Both the position numbers and the translations under genes were made by a program. A stretch of 5,295 nt of DNA from an uncultured Bacteroidales bacterium (GTDB lineage Bacteria; Bacteroidota; Bacteroidia; Bacteroidales; Bacteroidaceae). Location: positions 1 to 5,295 of the forward strand of contig CALZMA010000080.1 of the NCBI GenBank assembly GCA_945788445.1, read 5' to 3'. This document shows positions 5,190 through 5,295 of this stretch, piece by piece (the first letter of the stretch is position 1; every line of letters begins with the position of its first letter). Below the pieces are notes generated by a model that was not told where the DNA came from, did no database searches, and saw nothing but the letters and a program-made list of their open reading frames with translations.

Positions 5190-5295
5190 AGCAAAGATAG
5201 TGCAAGGCGAGCGGATTATTAAATAAAAGCCTGCTTTTATTTGAGAAGCCCGAGCCGCAGCCTATCTTGGCGAAGCAAAGATAGTGCAAGGCGAG
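5190..5295. repeat. Second intergenic repeat: 22-base direct repeats flanking a hairpin
   Basis: Bases 5190-5211 and 5274-5295 are identical (AGCAAAGATAGTGCAAGGCG plus AG), 84 bases apart; the second copy stops at the window edge, so the unit may go on. Between them lies a palindrome with 10-base arms, AAATAAAAGC (5221-5230) and GCTTTTATTT (5233-5242), around CT, and a smaller hairpin CTATCTT (5262-5268) with AAGATAG (5278-5284). I recall this type of sequence as a common intergenic repeat in Bacteroidales, usually also near gene ends. It abuts the larger inverted repeat but shares no sequence with it. The AT-rich hairpin ending in TTTATTTG could end transcripts from a gene to the right. Confidence 0.7.
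5192..5222 (-). promoter_or_regulatory. nhaD: Weak promoter-like match inside the repeat, facing nhaD
   Basis: On the minus strand TATCTTTG (5199-5192) fully matches the Bacteroidetes -7 box, and TTTA lies 20 bases upstream, a 3-of-4 match to TTTG. Transcription from here would begin near 5185 and cross the whole long inverted repeat before reaching nhaD at 4918, giving a leader of about 270 bases. An identical -7 box sits in the second repeat copy (5283-5276). The match may be only a by-product of the repeat sequence. Confidence 0.2.

Noticed and set aside
5026..5226. 66-codon open frame in the repeat region
   Set aside because: It lies wholly in palindromic repeat sequence. Similar short hypothetical proteins are often miscalled from such repeats.
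5190..5295. Possible start of a CRISPR array because of identical spaced direct repeats
   Set aside because: Only two copies, 84 bases apart, with a palindromic, hairpin-bearing interval rather than a unique 30-40 base spacer, and no cas genes nearby.

Overview
The window looks like chromosomal DNA from a GC-rich member of the Bacteroidales (Bacteroidetes). Three things point there. Two upstream regions carry Bacteroidetes-type promoters (TTTG or TTTC, 19 bases, then TAnnTTTG). One gene encodes a DUF4491 protein, a family I know almost only from Bacteroidales. The intergenic repeats are of the palindromic kind scattered through such genomes. I cannot fix the genus from sequence alone. All six genes lie on the minus strand, so transcription runs from high to low coordinates.

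Layout in transcription order. 4919-5295 is a gene-free stretch of 377 bases made almost entirely of repeats: a short hairpin and direct-repeat unit (5190-5295) and a large composite inverted repeat (about 4963-5188). Then comes nhaD (4918-3572), a Na+/H+ antiporter. A 257-base gap follows (3315-3571). It holds a perfect 16-base inverted repeat that may end nhaD transcription, then a long palindrome overlapping the -33 element of the next promoter. This promoter serves a two-gene unit, an AEC-family membrane transporter (3314-2388) and rmuC (2383-1241), only 4 bases apart. A 180-base AT-rich gap (1061-1240) holds a good promoter for the last unit: an Lrp/AsnC regulator (1060-593), a DUF4491 membrane protein (541-254), and the first 76 codons of a class I glutamine amidotransferase-like peptidase C26 protein (228-1), which runs off the window.

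The genes are housekeeping or general transport and regulation genes, and I see no defence system, CRISPR array, phage gene, tRNA or rRNA. The unusual material is intergenic: two unrelated repeat families placed back to back upstream of nhaD, one of which carries a promoter-like -7 box pointing at nhaD, and the palindromes between nhaD and the AEC gene. Two start codons (lrp and the AEC gene) are placed at internal ATGs, because the longer reading frames would begin inside promoter elements.
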